A stretch of DNA of 64,000 nt from Tepidamorphaceae bacterium (GTDB lineage Bacteria > Pseudomonadota > Alphaproteobacteria > Rhizobiales > JAKSCL01), in NCBI GenBank assembly GCA_028289445.1, contig JANQPO010000020.1, positions 62,001 to 126,000 of the forward strand. The letters run 5' to 3'. Under the pieces are notes generated by a model, which saw nothing but the letters and a program-made list of their open reading frames with translations, ran no database searches and was not told the origin of the DNA. This document shows positions 36,398 to 45,355 of this stretch, one piece after another; positions within the stretch are counted from its first letter, which is position 1; every line of letters begins with the position of its first letter. Both the position numbers and the translations under genes were made by a program.

Positions 36398-39076
36398 ATG
36401 CCGAAATCGCCGAAAAAACCCGCAGGGTTCGAGGAAGCGCCGCAGGCCGACTATCAGGCCGTTGACTTGGCCGAAACGCCGGAGTGGGTGCGTCTTCTAG
36501 AGCAGAAGGACGGGTCCAAGGCGCCCGGCACACCTGGGTCGTCCAAACGGACGCCGAAAGGCAGGGCAAAGGAGCGCGCGCGCCATGGCGGCGACGAGAG
36601 CATCGCCGCCGACGTGCAGGACGCCAAGGGCGGCAAGACTCCGCCGAAGGCGAAACGGCCAGGCCGCAAAGACCAGAAACCGCTTAAGACGGCGCGCGGC
36701 ACGTCGATGGGCGGGCCGGCCTCGGCCAAGGATCGCGCAGCGTCAGGGCTGATGCCCGTCGCCGGGCTGGACGTCACGCTGGAAGAGGCCAAGGCACTGC
36801 CCAAATCCGGCGCGACGGCCACCGTCGAGGCACTGTCGAAACTGATCGAACACGGCAATCCCAATCTCGGCGAAGACGCCTGGGTGCCGCACCGGCCGGA
36901 ACGCCCGGAAAAATCGGAAGGCGGCGTCGCCTTTGAAAGCGTATCGGAGTTCGATCCGAAAGGGGATCAGCCCGATGCAATCGCCGAACTGGTCGGCGGG
37001 GTCAACGAGCACGAGCGCGACCAGGTGCTCCTCGGCGTCACGGGTTCCGGCAAGACCTTCACCATGGCGAAGGTGATCGAGGCGACCCAGCGCCCGGCCC
37101 TCATCCTGGCGCCCAACAAGACGCTGGCCGCCCAGCTCTATGGTGAGATGAAGGCGTTCTTCCCCGAGAACGCGGTGGAGTATTTCGTCTCCTATTACGA
37201 CTACTACCAGCCGGAGGCCTATGTGCCCCGGACCGACACCTATATCGAGAAGGAATCGTCGATCAACGAGCAGATCGACCGGATGCGCCACTCCGCCACC
37301 CGCGCGCTGCTTGAACGCGACGACGTGGTGATCGTCGCGTCGGTCTCCTGCATCTACGGCATCGGCTCGGTCGAGACCTATACGGCGATGACGTTTGCGG
37401 TTGAGCTTGGCGACCGGCTCGATCAGCGGCAGCTGTTGGCCGATCTGGTGGCGCTGCAATACAAGCGCGCCGACGTCATGGGGCGCGGCACGTTCCGGGT
37501 GCGCGGCGACACGATCGAACTGTGGCCGGCGCACCTTGAAGATCGCTGCTGGCGCTTCTCGCTCTTCGGCGACGAGGTCGAGGGGATCCTCGAATTCGAT
37601 CCGCTGACCGGCAAGAAGACCGGCGATTTCAAGTCGGTGAAGATCTACGCCAACTCCCACTACGTGACCCCGCGCCCGACGCTGACCCAGGCGATGAAGG
37701 GCATCAAGGACGAGTTGCGCGCCCGCCTCGACGAGCTGAATCATGCCGGCCGGCTGTTGGAGGCACAGCGCCTGGAACAGCGCACCATTTTCGACCTGGA
37801 GATGATGGAGGCGACCGGCTCCTGCGCCGGGATCGAGAACTATTCCCGCTATCTGACCGGCCGCAAGCCGGGCGAGCCACCGCCGACGCTGTTCGAATAT
37901 CTGCCGGACAACGCCCTCGTCTTCGTCGACGAGAGCCATGTCACCATCGGCCAACTCGGGGGCATGTATCGCGGCGACTTCCGGCGCAAGGCGACGCTTG
38001 CGGAATACGGCTTCCGCCTCCCGTCCTGCATGGACAACCGGCCGCTGCGGTTCGAGGAATGGGACGCCATGCGCCCGCAAACGGTGTGCGTCTCGGCGAC
38101 GCCCGGCGGGTGGGAGCTGAACCAGACCGGCGGCGTCTTCGCCGAACAGGTCATCCGGCCGACGGGGCTGACCGACCCGCCCGTGGAGGTGCGCCCGGCG
38201 ACCAGCCAGGTCGACGACCTGCTCGACACGGTGCGCCAGGTGGCGGCCGACGGCTATCGCGCGCTGGTGACGGTGCTCACCAAGCGGATGGCGGAGGACC
38301 TGACCGAATATCTGCACGAACAAGGCGTGCGCGTGCGCTACATGCACTCCGACATCGACACGCTGGAGCGGATCGAGATCATCCGCGATCTCCGGCTCGG
38401 CGCCTTCGACGTTCTGGTCGGCATCAACCTGTTGCGCGAGGGGCTGGATATTCCCGAATGCGCGCTGGTGGCGATTCTCGACGCCGACAAGGAAGGATTC
38501 CTGAGGTCGGAGACCTCGCTGGTCCAGACCATCGGCCGCGCGGCCAGGAATGTCGACGGCCGGGTGATCCTTTACGCCGACACGGTCACCGGCTCGATGG
38601 AGCGGGCGATCGGCGAGACCAACCGAAGGCGCGAGAAGCAGGTCGCTTACAACGATGCGAATGGCATCACGCCGGAGTCGGTGAAGAAGAATATCGGCGA
38701 CATCCTCTCATCGGTCTATGAGGGCGACCATGTGAAGGTGCCGACCGGCATGGCCGAAGAGGGCGCGCTGATCGGGCATAACCTGAAGGCCCATATCGCC
38801 GATCTTGAGACGAAGATGCGCGACGCCGCCGCCAATCTGGAGTTCGAGGAGGCGGCCCGCCTGCGCGACGAAATCAAGCGGCTTCAAGAGGCCGAACTGG
38901 CCGTCGCCGACGATCCCCTGGCGCGGTTGACGGAAGCGGAGGCCAAGGCGGCGCGGTCAGGTGAGCGGAATAGGGGTAGAGGTGGGAAGGGGAATTCGGG
39001 CGGCTCAGGCAGGGTCAGGAAGAACACACTCGACGAAATGACTGTACGACGCACCGAGATACCGAAAGGGCGATGA
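36398..39076 (+). CDS. uvrB: Excinuclease ABC subunit B, with N-terminal extension
   Basis: Damage-verification helicase of nucleotide excision repair. It is 892 residues long, against about 670 in E. coli; the first 185 or so are a basic, low-complexity extension seen in rhizobial UvrB. Core motifs: Walker A GVTGSGKT (about 211-218), the beta-hairpin region [15 protein letters not shown], helicase motif VDESHVT, GRAARN, and a C-terminal UVR domain ([27 protein letters not shown]). After a Gly/Ser/Arg-rich linker it ends with [19 protein letters not shown]. The same terminal peptide is encoded again at 39223-39282 in another frame. Confidence 0.95.
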   Translation: MPKSPKKPAGFEEAPQADYQAVDLAETPEWVRLLEQKDGSKAPGTPGSSKRTPKGRAKERARHGGDESIAADVQDAKGGKTPPKAKRPGRKDQKPLKTARGTSMGGPASAKDRAASGLMPVAGLDVTLEEAKALPKSGATATVEALSKLIEHGNPNLGEDAWVPHRPERPEKSEGGVAFESVSEFDPKGDQPDAIAELVGGVNEHERDQVLLGVTGSGKTFTMAKVIEATQRPALILAPNKTLAAQLYGEMKAFFPENAVEYFVSYYDYYQPEAYVPRTDTYIEKESSINEQIDRMRHSATRALLERDDVVIVASVSCIYGIGSVETYTAMTFAVELGDRLDQRQLLADLVALQYKRADVMGRGTFRVRGDTIELWPAHLEDRCWRFSLFGDEVEGILEFDPLTGKKTGDFKSVKIYANSHYVTPRPTLTQAMKGIKDELRARLDELNHAGRLLEAQRLEQRTIFDLEMMEATGSCAGIENYSRYLTGRKPGEPPPTLFEYLPDNALVFVDESHVTIGQLGGMYRGDFRRKATLAEYGFRLPSCMDNRPLRFEEWDAMRPQTVCVSATPGGWELNQTGGVFAEQVIRPTGLTDPPVEVRPATSQVDDLLDTVRQVAADGYRALVTVLTKRMAEDLTEYLHEQGVRVRYMHSDIDTLERIEIIRDLRLGAFDVLVGINLLREGLDIPECALVAILDADKEGFLRSETSLVQTIGRAARNVDGRVILYADTVTGSMERAIGETNRRREKQVAYNDANGITPESVKKNIGDILSSVYEGDHVKVPTGMAEEGALIGHNLKAHIADLETKMRDAAANLEFEEAARLRDEIKRLQEAELAVADDPLARLTEAEAKAARSGERNRGRGGKGNSGGSGRVRKNTLDEMTVRRTEIPKGR

Positions 39077-39144
39077 AACCGCGCATAGCGTGGCGAGCGC
39101 GAACGCGCGTCGGCCGGTCAGGCCGCGCCTGCGCAGGCCAGTGA

Positions 39145-39282
39145 GCAAAGCGAACGTACGGCCGTGAGCGAGAAGAAAGAAGCGAGGAGTGCGAAGGCAC
39201 GACCGGGACGAAAAAGAGCCGCGTGAGAAAAAATACGCTGGATGAGATGACGGTGCGAAGAACGGAGATTCCGAGGGGGTAA
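39145..39282 (+). pseudogene. Second, detached uvrB 3' end
   Basis: An open stretch with no start of its own ends in [19 protein letters not shown] and a TAA at 39280-39282, preceded by GTKKSR. The last 18 residues match the end of the intact UvrB except Lys to Arg, yet almost every codon differs in the third base. It is in a different frame (+2) from uvrB and separated by 146 bases of GC-rich sequence with short inverted repeats. It looks like the displaced old 3' terminus of uvrB, or one brought in with foreign DNA. Confidence 0.7.
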
Positions 39283-39377
39283 ACTGCCCAATCAGGTAGT
39301 TTTCCACGACGGTGAGTGTCCAATGATATCGGAGCAGTCAAAATAAGACTATAGACATGGCATTTCTGTGATTCTCG

Positions 39378-40736
39378 ATGTTCCAGATGCCCAAGCCTCA
39401 AAGATTACGTGATCCGGTTCATGATCTTATTGAGTTTGATGATGGCGAGTTTGAGTCAGCCATTTGGAAGATTATCGACACCTCCGAGTTTCAACGCCTT
39501 CGCAGAATAAAGCAGCTGGGTTTTTCGGAATTTGTCTATCCTGGTGCAACTCATACGCGCTTCGCACATAGCGTAGGGGTGTTCAATACGGCTAGACAAC
39601 TGTGTCGCGTGGTTTCAAGCCAGCGACCCGATCAATCTAATGTTGATTCGATACGAACAGCATCAGTAGCGGCCCTGGTCCACGATCTTGGTCACGGCCC
39701 ATTTAGTCACGCTTTCGAAGAAGCGATGAAGGCGCTGAAGAAGAAGAAGAAGCATGAACATTGGACTGTTGACATCATCAATGAGTCGACCGAATTGGGC
39801 AATTTGATTGCCGATCTTTTCGATAACGAATTTAGAAAAAAAGTATCGGATATACTTACCAGTGAAATTCCAGAGAACGTTTTCGGGGCAATCGTCTCAA
39901 GCCAGTTTGACGCGGATCGTCTAGATTACATTCGGCGTGATCGGCTTATGACAGGTGCCGATTACGGCAAGTTTGACTATTCGTGGGTACTCGCGAACTT
40001 GGAGGTGGCCGACGTACCAATCACGGTCGATGACACTGATCTCAAGTCAGTTTCAACGTTGATCCTCGGCCCAAAGGCGCTTCAGGCTGCGGAAGCTTAT
40101 GTTCTTGGTTTGTTCCAGCTCTATTTCTGTGTATATTTCCACAAGGCGACCCGTTCGGCGGAGGTAATGCTAACCGCCATTTTGACTCGCCTCGGTGAGC
40201 TGGTTGTCGACGAAAAGGTCGAGATTTCAGGTCTCTATCCTGAGAACCTTATTTGTCGATTTCTGGCTAGAAACGATTTGGAAACTTATTTGCGCCTAGA
40301 CGACTATGCGGTTTGGAGCACTGTTAATATGCTTCGTGATTCGCCGGATGACATCCTAAGGGAGCTTTCGAGTCGCTTGCTCGATAGGCAACTGTATAAG
40401 GTTGTCGATGTTGCGGACAGTTTTCGAGGCGACCAAGCCAAGGTCATGCAATTTCGGATGGAGTTCAGCGAGCGACTGCAGGATGGCGCGATTTTGCAAT
40501 CTGACGCAATTCTGGACATGCCGTTTCGCGATCCATATGAGCGCCGGCAATTCGGTTCCGCCGGCGGATTGAAGACGATCTACATCAAGCCCTCCAAATA
40601 CGCTCTACCAAGTGATCTTAAGGACGAGTCGGATGTCGTGTCGGCTTTGCAAAGTCGACAACTCGTTCGCGTCCATGTTCGAAATTCAGAAACTGAAGAA
40701 CAAATCAAATCTCTCATCCAGGAGATTCAATCATGA
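39378..40736 (+). CDS. SAMHD1-like HD-domain phosphohydrolase (YwfO-like)
   Basis: 452 residues. The HD metal site is His64 (RFAHSVG), His102-Asp103 (VHDLGHGPFSH) and Asp178 in SQFDADRLDY, the same layout as SAMHD1 and the Bacillus YwfO protein, which hydrolyse deoxynucleoside triphosphates. Base composition is clearly more AT-rich than the chromosome around it, with many rare-looking codons, which suggests transfer. It overlaps the next gene by 4 bases (ATGA). A dNTPase acting in nucleotide control or phage defence is inferred, not shown. Confidence 0.85.
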   Translation: MFQMPKPQRLRDPVHDLIEFDDGEFESAIWKIIDTSEFQRLRRIKQLGFSEFVYPGATHTRFAHSVGVFNTARQLCRVVSSQRPDQSNVDSIRTASVAALVHDLGHGPFSHAFEEAMKALKKKKKHEHWTVDIINESTELGNLIADLFDNEFRKKVSDILTSEIPENVFGAIVSSQFDADRLDYIRRDRLMTGADYGKFDYSWVLANLEVADVPITVDDTDLKSVSTLILGPKALQAAEAYVLGLFQLYFCVYFHKATRSAEVMLTAILTRLGELVVDEKVEISGLYPENLICRFLARNDLETYLRLDDYAVWSTVNMLRDSPDDILRELSSRLLDRQLYKVVDVADSFRGDQAKVMQFRMEFSERLQDGAILQSDAILDMPFRDPYERRQFGSAGGLKTIYIKPSKYALPSDLKDESDVVSALQSRQLVRVHVRNSETEEQIKSLIQEIQS

Positions 40737-41227
40737 ACTATGACCCGAACGCCGCAGCTCACATCGTTCGCTTGAATGGTGGTTCTCTCGTTGGAAACAC
40801 GCGGTTCCAAAAGACGACTTATTTCCTGGAGGCGTTGGACGTAGGATTTGGCTTTGATTTTGACTATCATTACTATGGACCTTATTGCGATGATCTGAAA
40901 ATATCGATTGAAGACTCTGTCTTTCTGGGACTAATCAGCAGTGAATTAGGGACCACGAATTCAGGAAATGAGTACTCTCGATATGACTTGATAGACGATC
41001 CAATTACGGATGACGCTTCCGATCAAAAAAGAGAAATAATATTGGAGATATTGAGAAATTACGATTCTGTTAGCTTGGAAATTGCGGCGACAGCGGATTT
41101 TCTGAAAAATAACGGCTCAGAGCAAGATTTTTGGGAAGAAACTAAGAAGCGCAAAGCGTCAAAATGTACAGAATTTTATTTGGAAAGGGCTGAAAAAATT
41201 TTGGAAGCTTTGGAGCAAATTTCCTAA
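40733..41227 (+). CDS. YwgA-like partner protein of the HD hydrolase
   Basis: 164 residues, AT-rich like its neighbour. The N-terminal third carries FQKTTYFLEALDVGFGF and DYHYYGPYCDDL, a pattern shared with YwgA of Bacillus, which is next to the HD gene ywfO, and distantly with Panacea-type (DUF4065) proteins. The remainder is charged and probably helical, ending in a coiled-coil-like helix. Translation is coupled to the HD gene. Role unknown; a regulator or antitoxin-like partner of the hydrolase is one option. Confidence 0.65.
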   Translation: MNYDPNAAAHIVRLNGGSLVGNTRFQKTTYFLEALDVGFGFDFDYHYYGPYCDDLKISIEDSVFLGLISSELGTTNSGNEYSRYDLIDDPITDDASDQKREIILEILRNYDSVSLEIAATADFLKNNGSEQDFWEETKKRKASKCTEFYLERAEKILEALEQIS

Positions 41228-41261
41228 AGCTCATAAGCTTTTTGTTTCACCAGCAAAAACC

Positions 41262-42110
41262 CTACCGAAACACCACCTTCTCCACACCACCGGTCCGCGT
41301 CGGATAGCGAATCGTGACACCAGTGCTGGTGGCCTCCGCCGATAGATCGCCGCCGACGCCGCCAGGCGCCTCTTCACGGGCGATTTCGACCCACGCGCCA
41401 TCTCGATAGGTCACGGCGACCAGCGTCCGCCGTGCCGCGTCCGGCAGGACCAGATCGGCCACGCCGTCGCCCGTCATCTCCACCACCGCCGAGAGGCCGA
41501 GCGCGCGCGAGCCGATGGCGTGGTTGGAGAACCCGAACGCCGACGCCGCTTTGGTCAACGCTTTGCCGTTAAATGACCAAAGCTCCAGCGTGCCGCCGAT
41601 ATGCGGCGTCTTCACCACCGCGACGTCCAACCGGCCATCGCCGGTGAAGTCAGCGATCCCGGCGACGTTCAGCCAGCGATTGGGCCGGCCGATTGGCGGG
41701 ACTTGCGCCACCGATTGGAGCGCCTTGCCGTCCGCCCCATCGCGCAGCCCGAAGAGCGCCAGCGCACCGCCGCCGCTTTGGGTGGACAAGAGCGTGACGA
41801 CCTCCGTCCGGCCGTCGCCATCCAGATCGGCCAGGCGCGGCGTGATGTCCTCGAACACCGCGTCCCTGGGCAACTCTAGCGTCAGCGTCGCGCCGTCCGC
41901 CGTCTTGACCGCCAGCCCCGCCGCCTCGATGGCGTCGCCCAGAACCGCGTGGGCGTAGCGCTCCGTCGGCCCCACATACCAGGCCGCGCGGATATCGCCG
42001 GTGCCGGTCGCCGTGCCGCCATCGGGGAGCCGTGCGTTCAGATCAGCGGCATCGGCCAAGCCCGGCGCGGACAGCATGGCGGCGAAGACAAAGACAGCAC
42101 ATCGGATCAC
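41262..42110 (-). CDS. Secreted FG-GAP/VCBS-repeat protein
   Basis: The GTG at 42110 follows GGGGAGG by five bases and opens a Sec signal peptide (VIRCAVFVFAAMLSAPGLADA), giving 282 residues. The mature part has calcium-type FG-GAP/VCBS loops: LADLDGDGRTEVV, IADFTGDGRLDVAV and VVEMTGDGVADLVL, spaced as blades of a small propeller. Such proteins are exported and may bind partners; no enzyme motif is seen. It is convergent with the AT-rich cassette and divergent from the DUF6665-like gene. Confidence 0.82.
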   Translation of the reverse strand: MIRCAVFVFAAMLSAPGLADAADLNARLPDGGTATGTGDIRAAWYVGPTERYAHAVLGDAIEAAGLAVKTADGATLTLELPRDAVFEDITPRLADLDGDGRTEVVTLLSTQSGGGALALFGLRDGADGKALQSVAQVPPIGRPNRWLNVAGIADFTGDGRLDVAVVKTPHIGGTLELWSFNGKALTKAASAFGFSNHAIGSRALGLSAVVEMTGDGVADLVLPDAARRTLVAVTYRDGAWVEIAREEAPGGVGGDLSAEATSTGVTIRYPTRTGGVEKVVFR

Positions 42111-42222
42111 GGACACCTCCCCTGTTAGCGATTGCTTCTGCCCCACCTAACCCGATCCCCCAAGCGCGAACGGCGCCCCTCACCGTCTTTTGAAGGACGC
42201 AGCAACGCGTTATATGCGGGCG

Positions 42223-42549
42223 ATGTCCGTTCGTCCGCCCCGCCAGTTTCAGCGCACCGCGCCAAAGGACCCGCTGTCGGCCGCGCTCGACCATGAACTT
42301 CGGGCGGAAGCGGCGACCACCCATGGCCGGTTGCTGAAGAAACTGGAGCGCGCGCTTGAGCGCCTGGCCGCCGCCGATGCTGAGACAGACCGCCGCGCGC
42401 GGCTTGTCGCGGAGGCCGGCACCGCGCTGTGGTATCTCATGATCCAGCGCGACCTGATGGGGTTTCGTAATCGGGCGCAGTTCCTTAAAGAGATGAAGGT
42501 GCCGCCGGAGGTGATCCTGCGCATGGGGGTCATCACTCGTGGCCCATAA
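42223..42549 (+). CDS. DUF6665-like small protein
   Basis: 108 residues from the ATG at 42223 (MSVRPPRQFQ), mostly helical and charged, with the block RLVAEAGTALWYLMIQRDLMGFRN typical of an uncharacterised Hyphomicrobiales family (DUF6665 by my recollection). The last codons and the stop (GGC CCA TAA) lie inside the first copy of the repeat array, so the repeat has supplied or replaced the original C-terminus. Function unknown. ATGs at 42190 and 42214 are other possible starts. Confidence 0.65.
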   Translation: MSVRPPRQFQRTAPKDPLSAALDHELRAEAATTHGRLLKKLERALERLAAADAETDRRARLVAEAGTALWYLMIQRDLMGFRNRAQFLKEMKVPPEVILRMGVITRGP

Positions 42550-43009
42550 TCCTGATCCGCCTCGCTTCGCTCGCCGGGGTTATGGGCTAGGTGACGTGAT
42601 ACGGAACCCGAGCGCAGCGAGGCAAGGCCGAATGGCCGTCGCGCTTGTGGCGCGCGCCCGCGCAGGCCCGCGTCGTAGGCGCGGAGTAGCCGTGAGCGAA
42701 CTTTTCTCTTGGCCCATAATCCTGATCCTCGTCGCCTTCGGCTCCTCGGGGTTATGGGCTAGGTGACGTGATACGGAACCCGAGCGCAGCGAGGCAAGGC
42801 CGAATGGCCATCGCGCTTGTGGCGCGCGCCCGCGCAGGCCCGCGTCGTAGGCGCGGAGTAGCCGTGAGCGAAACTTTTCTCTTGGCCCATAATCCTGATC
42901 TGCTCCGGGCTTCGCCCTTCGCAGGGTTATGGTTTTTTCTTGGCCCATAATCCTAATCCGCCTCGCTCCGCTCGTCGGGGTTATGGGCTGGGTGACGTGA
43001 TACGGAAAA
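42540..43009. repeat. Tandem array of palindrome-headed repeats
   Basis: The header GGCCCATAATCC starts at 42541, 42711, 42884 and 42942, each time closing on GGGTTATGG some 35-40 bases later to form a hairpin. The first two units (about 170 and 173 bases) are nearly identical and include a GC-rich body from GTGACGTGATACGG to CCGTGAGCGAA and CTTTTCTCTT. The third lacks the body and the fourth is cut off after GTGACGTGATACGG. With the palindrome at 43057 this fills the 670-base gap between 42550 and 43220; no gene is seen there. Confidence 0.85.
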
Positions 43010-43056
43010 CATTCAGCGTAACGGGTATCGGACAATCGCAGTCGTGTAATGGTGAT

Positions 43057-43106
43057 GGCGCATAACCCCGAAAAGTTGCAGACTTTTCGGACAAGGATTA
43101 TGCGCC
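43057..43106. repeat. Imperfect palindrome of a rhizobial intergenic type
   Basis: GGCGCATAA and CGAAAAGT on the left pair with ACTTTTCG and TTATGCGCC on the right around a short loop (TGCAG). It resembles the dispersed rhizobial element that reads GCATGATC..CGAAAA..GATCATGC, which I recall from many Hyphomicrobiales genomes. It could act as an mRNA end structure or a protein-binding site. Confidence 0.6.
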
Positions 43107-43220
43107 CGGTAAAAACTGACCGAAATACCACCTCCCCCTTCCCCGCCTATTGAAGGGCGCGCCGCCGCGCTATACGGATGACGGCGGATCGCCGCCGGGC
43201 CATTTCACCAGGAGATCAAG

Positions 43221-44135
43221 TTGTTCAACGGAATCATGACGCCGGTGGTGACACCGCTTTCACAAGACGGGGCGATCGACCACCCGGCCTATCTCGCGCA
43301 CAGCCAATGGGTGCTGGCCGAGGGCTCGCACTTCGTCACGCCGTTCGGCACGAATGGCGAGGCGGCGAGTTTCGGCATGCGCCAGAGGATGGCGGCGGTC
43401 GAGGCGCTGGTGGCCGGCGGCATCGATCCGGCTAACCTCATGCCGGGGACCGGACTGACGGCACTTGAGGACACCGTCACGCTGACGCACCACGCGCTTG
43501 AACTGGGCTGCGCCGCGGCGATGGTGCTGCCGCCGTTTTTCTTCAGGGGCGCCAGCGACGAGGGGCTTTACGCCTATTTCGCCCGGCTGGTGGAGACGCT
43601 GGCGCCGGTCGGCCCGAAATTGTGCCTCTACCACATTCCGCCGGTCGCCGGCATCGGCTTCAGTGCCGAGCTGGTTGCGCGGCTGAAGCGGGCATTTCCC
43701 GAGGCGATCGTGGCGATCAAGGACAGTTCGGGCGACTGGTCCAACACGCAGGCTTATCTCGATGCCACCTCGGACCTCGCCGTCTTTCCAGGGTCGGAGG
43801 CATTTCTGCTCCAGGGTCTGCGCGCCGGAGCGGTCGGATGCATTTCGGGTACCTGCAACATCAATGCAGCGGCCATCCGGGCGGTTTACGACAAGGCCAG
43901 CGAGCCGGGCGTCGAGGCGCTCAACGATGAGATGCTGCGTGTGCGCGGCATTGTTCAAGACGCGGGTCTGATGCCGGCCTGCAAATGGCTGCTCGCCGAG
44001 GCTACGGGCGAACCGGCCTATGGACGCGTCAGTCCGCCACTGTTGCCTCTTTCCGACGACAAGGCCGCCGCGCTGAAGACAGCACTGGGGCCATCGTTCA
44101 ACGGACTGGCAAGCCTGTCGCAACTCGCCGCCTAG
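43221..44135 (+). CDS. Dihydrodipicolinate synthase/N-acetylneuraminate lyase family protein
   Basis: Class I aldolase of the DapA family, 304 residues from a TTG start behind AGGAGA. The Schiff-base lysine is Lys167 in IKDSSGD, and the catalytic Tyr is Tyr137 in CLYHIPP. The substrate loop reads TNGEAASFG in place of the TTGE of true DapA. Lysine-pathway DapA is usually elsewhere, and the divergent loop suggests another 2-keto acid or sugar acid. Its stop shares CTAG with the convergent acyltransferase. Confidence 0.85.
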   Translation: MFNGIMTPVVTPLSQDGAIDHPAYLAHSQWVLAEGSHFVTPFGTNGEAASFGMRQRMAAVEALVAGGIDPANLMPGTGLTALEDTVTLTHHALELGCAAAMVLPPFFFRGASDEGLYAYFARLVETLAPVGPKLCLYHIPPVAGIGFSAELVARLKRAFPEAIVAIKDSSGDWSNTQAYLDATSDLAVFPGSEAFLLQGLRAGAVGCISGTCNINAAAIRAVYDKASEPGVEALNDEMLRVRGIVQDAGLMPACKWLLAEATGEPAYGRVSPPLLPLSDDKAAALKTALGPSFNGLASLSQLAA

Positions 44136-45220
44136 ATCTCGGATCGCTTCCGCCTAAGCGAGACGGATCGAACCAAATCCGCGACGGCACCGCGCCGCGC
44201 CAGGCTGGGCTTCTCGATGAGATGCCAGGAGCAATAGGCGACCGGAAGCGTCGCAAGCACCGACACAGCGAACAAGCTCAGCGGCTGAAGTTCTGGCACA
44301 AGCATGAAGAACGTTTGCTGGATCGGAAAGGTGAAGATGTAGAGCCCGTAGGAGACATCGCCGTACCGGCTCCAATCCGTCGACCGGGTAGGCGTCATGA
44401 ACGCAAGCCAAAGCAAACCATAGCCGATGAAGATTTTTTCGCTGACCTCATAAAATGCCGTTCCGCTCGACGCATACGTCGCGGCGAACAGCAGGATCGC
44501 GATGACCGGGGTTAGCGGCAGCCGGCGCCTCAGTACATAAGCCGACGCGCCGATCAAGAAACTCAGGTTCAGGTGTAGCGCATTGCTGACAAAGGACTCC
44601 GTTTCCGGCCACGGGAATACGATGCGGCCGGCGAGGTACGCAAGAGCGAGACCGATTAGCGCGATCGGAAGCATGATCCGGCCGGACGAAAAGCTGACCG
44701 CCGCAAGGCCAGTCAACAGGACGTAAGCGGCCAGCTCGTATTTGAGCGTCCATAGCGGCAGATTGACGACGCCACTTACCGGCAAGTTTGTGAACACGCC
44801 CGGAAGCGATCCATCGACGGCGAGCGTCGACGTGGCGCCAAAAAGGTATCTCCACGTTGCCGGATTGCCGAAATAGTCAACGGGCGCGTGCGTGGACACC
44901 AACGGGCCGAGCACGAATACGGTCGCCAGAACGGCGACGAACAGGGCGGGGAATACGCGCAGCACCCGAGACACGGCAAAGCGAACCAGGTCTTTGTCAC
45001 GCAAGAGGCTCTGCGTGACGACGAAACCGCTCAGAATGAAGAAGATATCGACCGCATAGTGGCCAATCGAGCGGCCGAGCTGTGCCACGAGGGGTTCGGA
45101 GGCATACTGGCCCGTGACGATCGAATAGCTGTGGGTCAGGACGACCGCCAGCGCCGCCAGATGTCGGATCAGATGAAAATTGTTGTCGCGACCATCGCGC
45201 GCGTAGACCACGTGGTTCAT
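44132..45220 (-). CDS. Acyltransferase 3 family membrane protein (OafA-like)
   Basis: A polytopic acyltransferase of 362 residues with about ten hydrophobic segments, starting at the ATG at 45220. The family blocks are NNFHLIRHLAALAVVLTHSY at the N-terminus, where the His is part of the RxxA/H active site, and DIFFILSGFVVTQSLL. Members acetylate or succinylate cell-surface glycans. No glycan genes lie nearby, so the target cannot be inferred. The 135 bases to the kinase gene show nothing. Confidence 0.88.
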   Translation of the reverse strand: MNHVVYARDGRDNNFHLIRHLAALAVVLTHSYSIVTGQYASEPLVAQLGRSIGHYAVDIFFILSGFVVTQSLLRDKDLVRFAVSRVLRVFPALFVAVLATVFVLGPLVSTHAPVDYFGNPATWRYLFGATSTLAVDGSLPGVFTNLPVSGVVNLPLWTLKYELAAYVLLTGLAAVSFSSGRIMLPIALIGLALAYLAGRIVFPWPETESFVSNALHLNLSFLIGASAYVLRRRLPLTPVIAILLFAATYASSGTAFYEVSEKIFIGYGLLWLAFMTPTRSTDWSRYGDVSYGLYIFTFPIQQTFFMLVPELQPLSLFAVSVLATLPVAYCSWHLIEKPSLARRGAVADLVRSVSLRRKRSEI

Positions 45221-45355
45221 GTATGACTCTTGGCTGGCTTCGGTTCGCTCAACTGATGAACTTCGGCGCAGTTGGAGCAAATCCTATGCCAGGAAACGAG
45301 CGCGAGACGTCCAGAGCCGCTTTCAATGAATTAGGATTACCAAATCGTTGCGATC

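Noticed and set aside
36743-38347. A 534-codon open frame on the minus strand inside uvrB
   Set aside because: It is the antisense shadow of a clear UvrB sequence. High GC in third positions leaves long antisense frames open; the translation has no recognisable domain.
39300-41230. Prophage or transposon remnant
   Set aside because: The region is AT-rich and looks transferred, but no integrase, transposase, phage structural gene or terminal inverted repeats are visible. I call it a cassette only.
42540-43009. CRISPR array
   Set aside because: The repeated units are about 170 bases, themselves nearly identical throughout, and headed by hairpins. There are no short regular repeats with unique spacers and no cas genes.
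43221-44135. Lysine-biosynthetic dapA
   Set aside because: The catalytic Lys and Tyr are present, but the substrate loop differs from true DapA and no lysine genes are adjacent, so only the family is assigned.
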